Source: Tubiluchus corallicola (Eukaryota; Priapulida; Priapulimorpha; Priapulimorphida; Tubiluchidae). Taken from it: a stretch of DNA of 30,000 nucleotides. Under the pieces are notes generated by a model. That model was not told the DNA's origin. It made no database searches and saw only the letters and a list, made by a program, of their open reading frames with translations. Each line of letters starts with the position of its first letter. Within the stretch, counting starts at the first letter, position 1. The translations under genes were made by a program, and so were the position numbers. The stretch lies in the NCBI GenBank assembly GCA_030141605.1, contig JAQGDQ010000325.1, forward strand, positions 182,501 to 212,500, written 5' to 3'. Positions 1 through 11,600 of this stretch are shown here, one piece after another.

Positions 1-112
1 GATACGAAAGAACAGACAAACTGACAGACGGATTGATGCAGGAGAATGAGATGACCAGGGAGCAGAGATTGACTGAGAGAGTGTAAGATGATTGAACAAT
101 GAAGAAAAAAGA

Positions 113-262
113 GAGGGGAGAGAGAGAAAGAAAGAGAGAGAGAGAAGGGGAGACAGAGAGAGAGAGACACACACAGAAAAGAGGGAGGCAGAGAGACAGA
201 GAGAGAAAGAGAGAGATAGATAGATAGAAGGGGAGACAGAGAGAGAGAGAGAGAGAGAAGGG

Positions 263-294
<32 letters not shown>

Positions 295-430
295 AGGGGA
301 GACACAGAGAGAGACAGAAAGAAAGAGAAGGGGAGACACAGAGAGAGACAGAAAGAGAGGGAGGGAGAGAGAGAAGGGGAGGCACAGAGAGAGACAGAAA
401 GAGAGACAGAAAGAGAGAGAGGGAGATTCA
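113..430. repeat. GA-rich satellite, left arm
   Basis: Purine-rich array of GAGA with interspersed AAGGGGAGACAGAGAGAG units of roughly 30-60 bases and a short GATA run near 215-228. The same AAGGGGAGACACAGAGAG phrase resumes at 1930, on the other side of the LINE, so this was one array before the insertion. Bases 1-112 to its left are purine-rich but hold nothing I recognise. Confidence 0.9.
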
Positions 431-1916
431 GATTCAGATTCAATATTTTATTTCAAACTTCGCAAAGTTCATAAACACATCACAAATTAATACATATAAT
501 ACAATAAATCATGAAACACAACAATAACACAGATAACAATTAACTATATAAGAAACTACGCCAATGACATCTACTTGCAGAAGTAAAGTTTACGTCACTG
601 TTTAAAATGTTTTTGCATATAAAATTTTCACTCTTATTTAGCCTGACATATAAACTGTATGCACATTTTCTGTGAATCACATCAAAATAAATAATATTAA
701 GTCTAGTAGAAATATATCTTGCACTGGTATCATATGAAAAGTTAAAAAGCTTTCTTGTTGATACATTATATGCAACCTTGAGTTTGCTGAGATTGTAAGA
801 ATAAAAATGTCTCCAAGTGGACATACAATAAAAAGTAGTGCAGTAAGCATTAAACAATTGTCTCTTCACGTTAACTGAACAGTGAGTAAATTTCATGAGT
901 AATTTATTTGCTCTACCATAGTAAATTGAACATTGCCGTAATATATCTAAATCATCTCTATTGTCATCTGATAAAATATGTCCCAGATATTTTTCCTTTT
1001 TACTTGGTACAAAACTTTTATACTGCAAAACAACAGACCCAAAAGTAAACTGCTGCATGTGGGCGGAGCGAAACGTGACAAGTTTAGTCTTATTTACATT
1101 TACAAGGATATCATATTCTTTAGCAAATTTATTAAAAATATCTAGCAGTCTCTGCAAAGCCGTCGAGGTTGTTGCTAAAAGACATATGTCATCAGCGTAC
1201 ATCAAGTGATTAATGCAGGCTTCAGCAATATGACAACCAACACCAGAGTTAGTAAGTGCAGCACTAAGATTTTTAAAATAGAAGTTAAATAACAGTGGAG
1301 ACATTTTTCCACCTTGACGAATTCCGTTACCTACTGCAAAACTATCAGAGTTAAATTTACCCCATCTAACCAACATACGTTGTTCCGTGTAATAAAAAAG
1401 CAGAAGTCTAATTACTACATTTGGTAGGTTAGTATTGACAAGGTTTAGGAACAGTTTGAGATAGTTTACTCTATCAAACGCTTTTGATGCATCAATAAAC
1501 ATAATATGTACAGTGCTTTGTCGACTAATGTAATAGTCAAGCACCTCTTTTAAAGTATGGATGCACATCTCTGTGCCTAAGTTTTCAACAAAACCAAACT
1601 GGTTTGGCGTGGTACTCAAACAAGAACTGTACCGATTTAGAAGCAGTATTTCTATAACTTTGCTTCCAACAGATGAAAGTGCGATAGGCCTATAGTTGTT
1701 CTTGTCTGTAATATCCCCATTTTTGTCTTTAACGAGAGGTACTAGTATAGATAACATTAACGACTGAGGCAAGTAACCGTGTGTTACACAGGACGTGAAT
1801 AGCAGCGCCAACATGATTGGCAGCAAATGGGATGAATTACGGAAATGTTCACCTTTAAGTCCGTCTGGACCAGCTGATTTATGTAAGGCAAGCCTATCAA
1901 TTGCCTCTTGCACTTA
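424..1916 (-). mobile_element. 5'-truncated LINE with open reverse-transcriptase frame
   Basis: On the minus strand, 540-1913 is open for 457 codons. Reverse-transcriptase motifs appear in order: KSAGPDGL, NYRPIALSS, NQFGFVENLGTE, FIDASKAFDRVN, NGIRQGGKMSPLLFN, the catalytic MYADDICLL, then a C-terminal region (KKEKYLGHILSDD). The 3' end on this strand is three copies of TGAATC near 424-443, the short tandem tail typical of CR1/L2/I-like LINEs rather than poly-A. An upstream TAA at 1914-1916 and the satellite at 1920 mark the truncation; no endonuclease region is present. The frame being uninterrupted suggests a fairly recent insertion. The clade is a guess from motif style (CR1/L2/Jockey group). 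Confidence 0.88.
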
Positions 1917-1920
1917 TTTG

Positions 1921-1968
1921 GAGAGAGAGAAGGGGAGACACAGAGAGAGAGAGAGACAGAAAGAGAGA

Positions 1969-2011
<43 letters not shown>
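1921..2011. repeat. GA-rich satellite, right arm
   Basis: Continuation of the purine array interrupted by the LINE, with GAGA, one AAGGGGAGACACAGAGAG phrase and a GATA run at 1970-1981. It ends about 75 bases before RET exon A. Confidence 0.9.
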
Positions 2012-2015
<4 letters not shown>

Positions 2016-2087
2016 AGAGAAAAGGGAAGAGAAAGGCGTGGGAAAAAAGAAGTGTTTTGAATTAAATTCCACTCATTTTATTTTTAG

Positions 2088-2191
2088 TGGTCTACGCCAA
2101 CAGAGACGTGGAATTGCCAAACGACACGCAAACCTACAACTTTTCAGTGGTGTTTAATGACACAACTATGATCTACCCACAAAACAGCACG
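2088..2191 (+). CDS. RET: RET exon A: extracellular, residues 1-34
   Basis: Acceptor TTTTTAG, donor ACG|GTATGG; starts in phase 1 (two bases complete a codon begun upstream) and ends in phase 0. It encodes an extracellular stretch with four N-glycosylation sequons (NDT, NFS, NDT, NST) and no cysteine. By position it belongs to the cadherin-like region of RET, but the sequence alone would not identify it; the assignment rests on frame continuity with later exons. The exon begins about 75 bases after a GA satellite. Confidence 0.75.
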
Positions 2192-5100
2192 GTATGGCCT
2201 ACGCTAGGCGAACTATGGCTTCTAGCACCTACTGAATGAATTGTTTAAATATTCGTGTAGTACGCCACAAATAGTTTATGCCACAATAATACTGCAAATA
2301 CGCGTGTTTGATTATTAAGCTACCAGTACATTTCTTTAAATGACATGACATGACATGACATAGCATTGCATTACATTACATTGCATTGCATTACATTACA
2401 TTACATTACATTACATTACATTACATTACATTACATTACATTACATTACATTACATTACATTACAAATAAACAAGACTGGTCTAATCAATAGTGAAAGAA
2501 ACGTTTCTAGAACAAAAGGACTCTTGTGGCTCGAGCGTAGATAACAAAATAACAGCTGATTCATGCAAATGTTACTGTTGAACAATGGTTATCACAACAA
2601 TGTTACATAAAATAGTATTAATAATTCTATACACAACTGCATCTAGACTTTGTTTAAACAATAACTGATTCCTAGTCTGAAAGACTGATTTCAGAAAAGT
2701 TACAATCATCTTGCATAATTCGATATCTTGAATCTTGCATAATTCGATATCTTGACATCTCGTTATAAACACAAGTGTATCATTGCCATTTTCTATGGCA
2801 GAAAGTACAGGAAACAGATTTTCAATATTTTTATAACAAACAAGATAATTTTCTGAAAATGTTTCAGGTGGAAGCGCTTAGCAGCCACAATCGTCTGAGT
2901 TAATTTAAACAACATTTTTATTTGATAAGAAACATTACAATCATAAGTTTAATTATAATAAAAACAATGGGTAGTTAATTGATGGCTGATTGGCTAACAG
3001 GTATAACCTATATAAAAGCCTTTTACTGAGTAGATAAATCATTTAAAAGTTTAACAGGCACACGATTATAAGAACTGTTAGTTATGCATTCAGTAAGAGT
3101 GAGATTGATTTAGATTTAAATTAGATTTAATATTTTATTTCAAACTTTACAAAGTTCATATACACATCACAAATTAATACAAATAATACAATAAATCATG
3201 AAACACAACAATAACACAAATAACAATTAACGATATAACAAACGACGCCAATGATACATTTGTGTTTATAACGAGTTGTCAAGATATCGAATTATACAAG
3301 ATTCAAGATATCGAATTGTGCAAGATGATTGTAACTTTTCTGAAATCAGCCTTTCAGACTATGAATCAGTTCCTGCATATAAAATTTTCACTGTTATTCA
3401 GCCAGACGTATAAACCGTAGGCACATTTTCTGTGAATCACATCAAAATAAATAATATTAAGTCTAGTAGAAATATATCTAGCGCTCTTATCATATGAAAA
3501 GTTAAACAGCTAAAAAGTTAAAAGTTAAAAGTTTGTAACGTATTTTTTGAATAGCGGTGTTCGGAGTTAAACCATCTGTTCGCCTCAGTTAACACTATCT
3601 GTGTGAACAGGCTTCTAGCGGTTTATCGGCCATTTTTTAACTGTCTGGCGTTTCTTTGTTAGAAGAAACAATATTAATTTGTTTTTTCTTTGTTTTTAGA
3701 CAAAGGTTGAAATAACGATTTTGTATAACATTAACTGTTCTGCTTTTGAATATAACCCGGAAACAGTTGTTGATGTTTACAGAACTGCAGCTCCATATTC
3801 CCATGTGAGTATCTACAGTCTACTGAAACATACAGTTATAACGTTTAAAGGACAAGCACACTGTTTACTTACGAAAGATAAAAAGCCTCTTTGAAATTTG
3901 CTATTACTTGCATACTGGCTTGTTGCATACAGAGCTTGCATTAGTAGCATCGCTGTATCACACTTATAAATGTAAACTCCAGGCGCAGCCATTTTAAGCT
4001 ACAGCCATTTTGACTGGCGATGACCTTGCTAAGTTCTTTGAAACAAGTTTAGATGAGTTTGTCTGTAGCTCGAAAAAATAATCAGAGTATTCATACGACA
4101 CACTTCACTAACCATGCAAAAGTATTAATTACTTAATCTTGTCTATAAAAATTGTAATTTGACACCCAACAGAACCATGTTGTGATTACATTTGCTAATG
4201 GACAACTGTAAAAAGGTGAAACACGTGAATATTAATGTATAAAAGTGAATACAATAACTTCCATTCTTCTTGTGAATAAACAAATGTGGTTTTGTTTTGT
4301 TTCAGGTTTTCCAAGTCTTTCCTTCCAAACAGCTCGCTCCATGTAGCTTACACTTTAGCCTAAAAGAAGTTAATGAAAGAAAGAATGCTCTCAGCATTTT
4401 TGGCATCACGCCAAAACAGGGAATAGTTTATGTCAAAAACGTCACAGCTCTGAGGTGGTCCGTCACCAAGAACAAAACGAAGCTCATAGTGAAGTGGTAT
4501 TCAAAGGCGGAACCACAAATACCTCCACAGTCTTGCAAGATTTCTGTGAATTTCATTGTTGTTGCTAGTAAGTGGAGAGGCAGCTGGGAACTCATTTGAA
4601 AATGATGACGTAACTGATGACGTAAATGATGACCTTAGAGCTACTGCTCTTACTGAACTAATTCAGACTTCTGCAGCTTACCTAATATTCATGCGCAAGT
4701 ATCATAAAATTAGCTACCTAAATTTTTTGGAAAACCTATTATATTATTGACAGAAATTGATAGCATGCTGCTTTTCTTTTGCGGACAAATGACGTCATTG
4801 GCGGAAGAAAGTGCCCAAGCTTGAAGTGTCGCGGTTTTAAAGTCGAGACCCTTATAACACTTTTATTACTAAATCATTCTAACATTTTTGTGAACATTGA
4901 AACAAGCTTAACTTCCCAGAAGGGTTGCGCTTTCCTTTAATATATTTTCGCACAGTTACACCTCCTGTTCCGGCAAACTAGAAACTCACACCTAGTGGCA
5001 GGGACTACTCAGTGTGGTCTGTAGATGTTTGTGGTAATGTCAGAATCTTGGTCAACTTCAATGAAAAGTCCAAGCTTTCTGGAACGTTAGGCATATTTCC

Positions 5101-6203
5101 ATGTTCGCAAAAATGTTAGAAGGATTTAGTAATAAAACTGCAATAAGCACCTCGCCTAGTTAGGAAAATTATTTTAAAGTCGGGATTCTTCTTCGCTTCA
5201 ACACCTATTCTTCTTCCAATGACGTCATTTGTCCTGAAGAAAAGTAACACGCTGTCAATATTCGTCAAAGTGTAATAAGTTTTTACACGAACATTAGATA
5301 GCTAATTTATTTCTAATTTCTGAATTAATCTTATTTATTAGGTAAGCTGCAGAAGTTTGAATTAGTATAAGCACCCTTATGGAAAGCCACAAAAGTTACA
5401 TGAATGATTTTCGAGTGAAAGCTGATTTCGAGTGCTCACGGAAATCCACGATGCACTTACGAAATGTCACGAAGTCCCCCAGTTACGTCATAATTTTCAA
5501 GTGAATGGCGGCAACCATCGCGTCTGAAAATTTCTATTCAGAGGTATTCTACTTCAAATTTATGTTTTTGCGAATTTCTTTGTTATATTTTTCTAAGTTT
5601 AACTGATAACAGCAAAACAAACCCAACATGCCAAATGACTTGTCTTTTCCTTTAGTAATGATTGTCTCGCTTTTCTTCCTAGATGTAATGTACAGATCTC
5701 AGCGAAATGTGAGCCGTTATCCAATTATTGAAGACGATCACTCCAGAATCAGGCTGAAGGGCCTTTGCGGTGAGTGCCTATTGTGTGATGAATAACACGC
5801 CAAGGTGTATAAATCCGCTGAGAGAAAGTAGTGCGGTGTCACTGAAAGGGTATTTTTCAAATTTTGACAGTGGTGAGAGTTTCTGTTAATGCACTGTATC
5901 GAGTTTTGAAACTCGAATTTAGCTGCTACGCCATTTTTACCTAAAACTGTGCGGAGTTTTTTATTGTTACAAAGTATAATGGCACATTGTTCAGCATTGT
6001 TGATAATCATGCTCTAGTAGTCACCAAGCAAGTATCTGTTAGATCACATGTTCCTTCACTTCTTTGTTACACCCAAGAAATTCCTGAAGCTAAGGAGCTC
6101 AGACGGCTTTTAGAAGGACAGTGGCATAGAACAGGGCTGTGCCACTGTGTTGTTGCTGCTGCTACTGCTGCTGTTGTTGTTTATGTTGTTGTTGTTGTTG
6201 TTT

Positions 6204-6235
<32 letters not shown>

Positions 6236-6310
6236 GGTGGTGGTGGTGATGGTAGGTGAGTGATGATGATGACGATGATGATGATGATGATGACGATCAT
6301 CGTCGTCATT

Positions 6311-6346
<36 letters not shown>

Positions 6347-8264
6347 TTTATAGTTGGTTGACAGTGATGCGCTTGAGCCTACAGAAGAGCAGCATGTAGC
6401 TACAAGGCAGTTGACAGAACGGTAGTCATTGGTTTGGCAGCCGTTTCGATTCTGCTCAAATTCAATGTCATTGTTGGCTGTAGATTGAACTAGGATACTT
6501 AAGCAATGAAACTGCGAATAAGCATGAACTTTGTACAAATCTGCAGCGACCCACACAAGCTATGTAATTAAGTGACATATTATTTCACAAGTATACTTTG
6601 TACTGAATAATTTGTATGCTTTGTACAAACGGTATCAACATTAATTTCAGACTATGAGACTCCCAACGTGCCGGCGCCACTTTACTGTGCAGAGCAAATT
6701 TTTGAATCTGGGTGCAAAACCAGCTGTGGAGTTGGAGCTGTTACTGGAAGGTGCTTGTGGAAGCGAGGTAAATAAGTTTGACAATGAAGCCAGACGCACA
6801 CTTACTGTATCTAGTGAAGCCAGGTATATAAGTACATTGAACTCTGGTAAAGAAGCAAGGTAAATAAGTTTGACAATCAAGCCTGACGCACACTTACTGT
6901 ATCTAGTGAAGCCAGGTACATAAGTACATCCAAGTCTGGTAAACAAGCAAGGTAAATAAGTTTAAGATTGAAGCCAGATGCACACTTATTGTACCTATTG
7001 AAGCCAGGTACATAAGTACATCTTAGTCTGGTAAACAACCAAGGTAGATAAGTTTAAGATTGAAGCCAGATGCACACTTATTGTACCTATTGAAGCCAGG
7101 TACATAAGTACATCCAAGTCTGGTAAACAAGCAAGGTAAATAAGTTTAACAATGAACTCAGACACACTCTTACTGTATCTATTGAAGCCAGGTACATAAG
7201 TACATCCAAGTCTGGTAAACAAGCAAGGTAAATAAGTTTAAGATTGAAGCCAGATGCACACTTATTGTACCTATTGAAGCCAGGTACATAAGTACATCCA
7301 AGTCTGGTAAACAAGCAAGGTGAATAAGTTTAACAATGAACTCAGACACACTCTTACTGTATCTATTGAAGCCAGGTACATAAGTGCATATGTACTGCAT
7401 ACAATAAAGGCAATTAGGTAATGAAACCAAAGAAATATATACAGTTGGAAAGAGTTTACAATTACCCACACAATTTAATACCATAATGCAAAACTTAGCC
7501 CTAACGGTAACCCTGACGCTAGGCGCTAACATTAGCATTTACCAGTTTGTCAGAAAATGTACAAAACCCTGATACTGCTATAACTAAAATAGCCAGGTGC
7601 TTAAGTTTGACTCAGCTAAATGTATGAAAGATCATAAAAGGAATGGTAGCTTTTTGTTATTTATTATTATTATCACATTCAGTACAATATAATGACATTA
7701 AGCACACAGTGACATCAAAATTATTACATCTACTGTATTAAATTCTTATGTTTCATACACTATCGTTAACTTAAAAGAATAATTGTAGTGCAGTGGGCTA
7801 GAGAAGCAAAGGCTTGTATAAGCCCACTGTCATGTGAACCCGATAAAAAAGAATGGATGAGTGAACAAAAAAGAACTGGGAGAAAAGTTAGATCACACAG
7901 GAAGGGTAGAAGGATGTGTTAGTGGAAATGGTAGGAAGAAAGATGGTAGATTGTGCTATGTTGACATCAGCTCTAAAGATTTATCAATGATGCCTTGTTT
8001 TGCATAATCTGTACCAGGATTGTGGTATGACTGCTGCAGTAGGTGTGGGAAATTAGGAAAGTTAAGTCTGTTTTGCTTGTAACTTTTTGGTTATTGACAT
8101 TAAACTTGTTTTTTCCAAGGAAACAAACGAGAAAAATTGCTTACAAAAAATTATTCGACCTGCACGCCAAATTTTAAGACGTGTCCAGACATGTTCTGTG
8201 ATGAATTGGAACAAATGCATCCGGAAATATGTCCCCAAGATTGCACAGGTATTCCTTTTGCCTT

Positions 8265-8305
<41 letters not shown>

Positions 8306-8390
8306 CTCTCTCTCTCTGGGTCTCTAGCTCTTTCCCCTCGCCCCTTTCTCTCTGTCTCCCCATCTTTTTTACTTTCTGTTTTGTCTTCAC

Positions 8391-8450
<60 letters not shown>

Positions 8451-8579
8451 CCTGCTTCCTTCTCTTTTCTCCTCTCTCTCATTCTCTTTTGTCTTCACCC
8501 TCGCTCTCTTTTTTCACACTCTCTTTCTTTCTCACTTACATTCACGCACTCTCGATTCTTTTCTTCTCTTTTATTTCTC

Positions 8580-8613
<34 letters not shown>

Positions 8614-8627
8614 TTCTCTTTCTCATC

Positions 8628-8662
<35 letters not shown>

Positions 8663-11600
8663 TTCTCTTTCTCATCTCTTTCTCTGTCTCTTTCTCTCTC
8701 TCTCTCTTTCTCTTTCTCTTTCTCTTTCTCTTATTTTTTCTCTTTCTCTTTCTCTTCTCTTCTCTTCTCTTCTCTTCTCTTCTCTTCTCTTCTCTTCTCT
8801 TCTCTTCTCTTCTCGTCTCGTCTCGTCTCGTCTCGTCTCGTCTCGTCTCGTCTCGTCTCGTCTCGTCTCGTCTCGTCTCTTCTCTTCTCTTCTCTTCTCT
8901 TCTCTTCTCTTCTCTTCTCTTCTCTTCTCTTCTCTTCTCTTCTCTTCTCTTCTCTTCTCTTTCTCTTTCTCTTTCTCTTTCTCTCTATCTCTCTCTGTCT
9001 TTCTTGCTCTTTTTAATGCATTACTTTGTTTTTGCAAAGCTAGCTAAATTATTCTTGAGATTTAATTGAAATTATTGTTTATTTCACACAGATGCCGCTG
9101 TAGGCGCAACTATGGTTTCATGGCAAGGTCGTTCTAGAGGAATCAGTGCAGCAATTGGTCAGTGCAGGTATAAAAATCTTGGTGGACTAGTATCTGTGAC
9201 TGTGAGCAGATGTGTCATAATAGTATGTCAGTTGACAATAGAAAATTATGGGGCCAAATTATTTGGAAAAAGAAATATCACTTTTAAAGGCATCTGTTAT
9301 AAAAATTGTAAAAAATAGTATAAAAATAGTAGAATATGGTAAATAGTATCGTTCCACCTGGCTTTTAACCTGGAAATGTGTGATTTTAGCTGATAAAAAG
9401 TTGGCAAATTGTCCTCGTTCAAACGTATACTGCAAGTAAATGTAAATTTAAAAAAGTTTATAAGGTTTACTTCTATTTTGACAAACAAACGTTTAGCGAT
9501 ATTAAAAAATAATGACAATAATGTTTGGTACATAAATGACAACTTTATCTGGTTACCTATTAAAATGTTATAATGAAGCTAGAAGATATCGTTGATACTA
9601 GCTGTCACCCGCTCGTTATTGTAAAAAGTGGACAAAGTCCAAAAATGGAGCCCAAGACCCTAATTTTGAAATTCGTTTGATCGTAAAAGCGGGAGAGATA
9701 AACTGGTGTTTAAATTTTGCCCCAAATTAGAATATCTAATATAATCGTTGTTTTCGGACCCAGACACACGCGAAATCATTAACATTGCATCTTCCATAAA
9801 TCTTCCTAGATTGGTTCTAGTGTCTAGCTGAAGAATACCTCGAACAAGAAATTAAAATATGCGCAGAATTACCGAGTAGAATTTACATAATTATATTCAC
9901 AATAAGACGATTAAGTAGGGTGCTACAGCCGCAAGTTCTGCATGCAATAAGACAACATGTAAGTGATATAAAGTTTCAAGACGAATTTTTTAAGTTTTAG
10001 TGATAAGGTTGTTAGTGTCTCTGAGAGGCATTTATGACAAATCTTCAAAAGTCTCAGTTGAATTTCATGTAAACCACTGATCTTTATTTCTGCAATATTT
10101 AAAAATTAAATAGAAAAACAAAAGTGACTGACATTGGCTAATTTTATGAAAAGTTACATAGTTTAGTTAGTCCATTCAAAAATATCAATGAAAAAATAAA
10201 AATAAAAATTAATATAAGTAAACTTACATCGTTGCGACATATATATATATAATGGAAAATTTCGCTAGCTTGCACAAAACACATGTTCACATATACTACA
10301 GAACAACATAATGAAAACATAACTAGGTCAATGCCCACACTTTAAACCTTTCAGCTAGATGGAGCCACCTTGGCTACAAAATTAAAATTTATTAAGTCAG
10401 GTTCACACTGGCCTTAATAAAGCTGATTTATTGTATTTTAAAAGTAAACATAACTGCACAAAACCTTGCATATGCAAATCTCATGTTTCCTTAGTTGTTC
10501 TCCGAAATTGCCTCCTCTGAATCTACCAAATTTACCCGAATAACAAACACAATACATTAAACTCGAGTTCACGGTAGATTAAATGAAATTTCATTACTTT
10601 ATTATTGTGTACCTTTCGCACTTTTCTTGTGTATTTTCAGTACTTTTTTACTTTCAGTACAGAAATTCTCGTACTTTTTTTCTGAGAAAACTGCTTATCT
10701 TTTTGCAGTTGTGATCTACGAATGTGCACTTGTAAAACCCTCCAAGACTGGACTAAGTTTTCAGACAGGAAGAAAACTACAGAACCTCCCTTCACAGAAA
10801 AAGGCACCGTTGTAACCGTGCTTGCGCCTAGCAATGGTAAATTCTTTTCTCTTAATTTTCTAATTGATTTTCTTGACGAAACAACAAGCTCAGTTCGTGA
10901 AGATGCCTGTACGTTTTCGATTAACTGTGGCAGTTTCAACTGTCACGTTATAACTCCTTCAGGACAGCACGATTCCAAATAGGTCTTACAAGGCCTATGA
11001 GACCTTTGACTTTTCTGCTGCTATATGAGCACAGACATAACTAAAATGATTAAAAATGAAGTACTGTTCTATTCAAGATAATCTCGGCTATCCAGACATG
11101 GTATTTGTTTAAACATTTGTAAGTGATTTAAATGGATAAAATTAAGAAAAACAGCCCTTTTCAAGCACTCCAACTTAGCCTATTGAGTAGCTTAGACTGG
11201 TGTATACTTGCGTGATCGTACACATTATTTTATTGATCGCCTGCTTGCTACAGCCCAAGAGAACTGCCTGCCGTACAGAGTTCTGGGAGAAAGTGGCTGA
11301 TCAACCAAGGAGAAATTAGCAGGTCGTTTCACCCTTTAACAGGAATTTCTCCTTAAAAATAGAGTAGACTTGAGGCCAACGTGTATCAGAGTGTTTTTAA
11401 TTTACTGCTGCTACTACATGATGATGACGATTAAATTGGCAAAAAAATCAAGAAAAACCATGATTTAAATCCAAATACACCCTTTGACTTCTTATATTTT
11501 CGTAGCATCAATTCTGAGCCAAGAACTCTTATAGTCAACAAAAATAATATGCAACTTTATTCGACCTACTCTTTCAGGTTGTGACTACTGGTGTAGGATT

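Noticed and set aside
961-1209. 82-codon + strand open frame
   Set aside because: Antisense to the LINE reverse-transcriptase frame, with no motif.
4556-4750. Frame sharing LIQTS … FM with the minus frame at 25988-26203
   Set aside because: Both lie inside copies of the same MITE; the likeness follows from DNA homology, and the third copy (5059-5651) has stops in the frame.
5987-6556. Overlapping frames rich in Val, Asn, Asp and His
   Set aside because: They are translations of TGT and GAT/ATC triplet arrays; the composition is fully explained by the repeats.
6647-7538. Several minus-strand frames of 66-119 codons with repeated YVPGF and YLASI phrases
   Set aside because: They are the 92-bp minisatellite read in each frame; the apparent protein repeat is the DNA repeat.
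7791-7829. Possible tRNA-like or small hairpin RNA
   Set aside because: Only a single 9-bp stem; no A/B box or cloverleaf.
8087-9069. Two frames of about 310 codons (Ser/Leu/Phe) and minus frames of Arg/Glu
   Set aside because: Pyrimidine satellite artefacts; the first part overlaps RET exon F in one frame, then runs through its donor.
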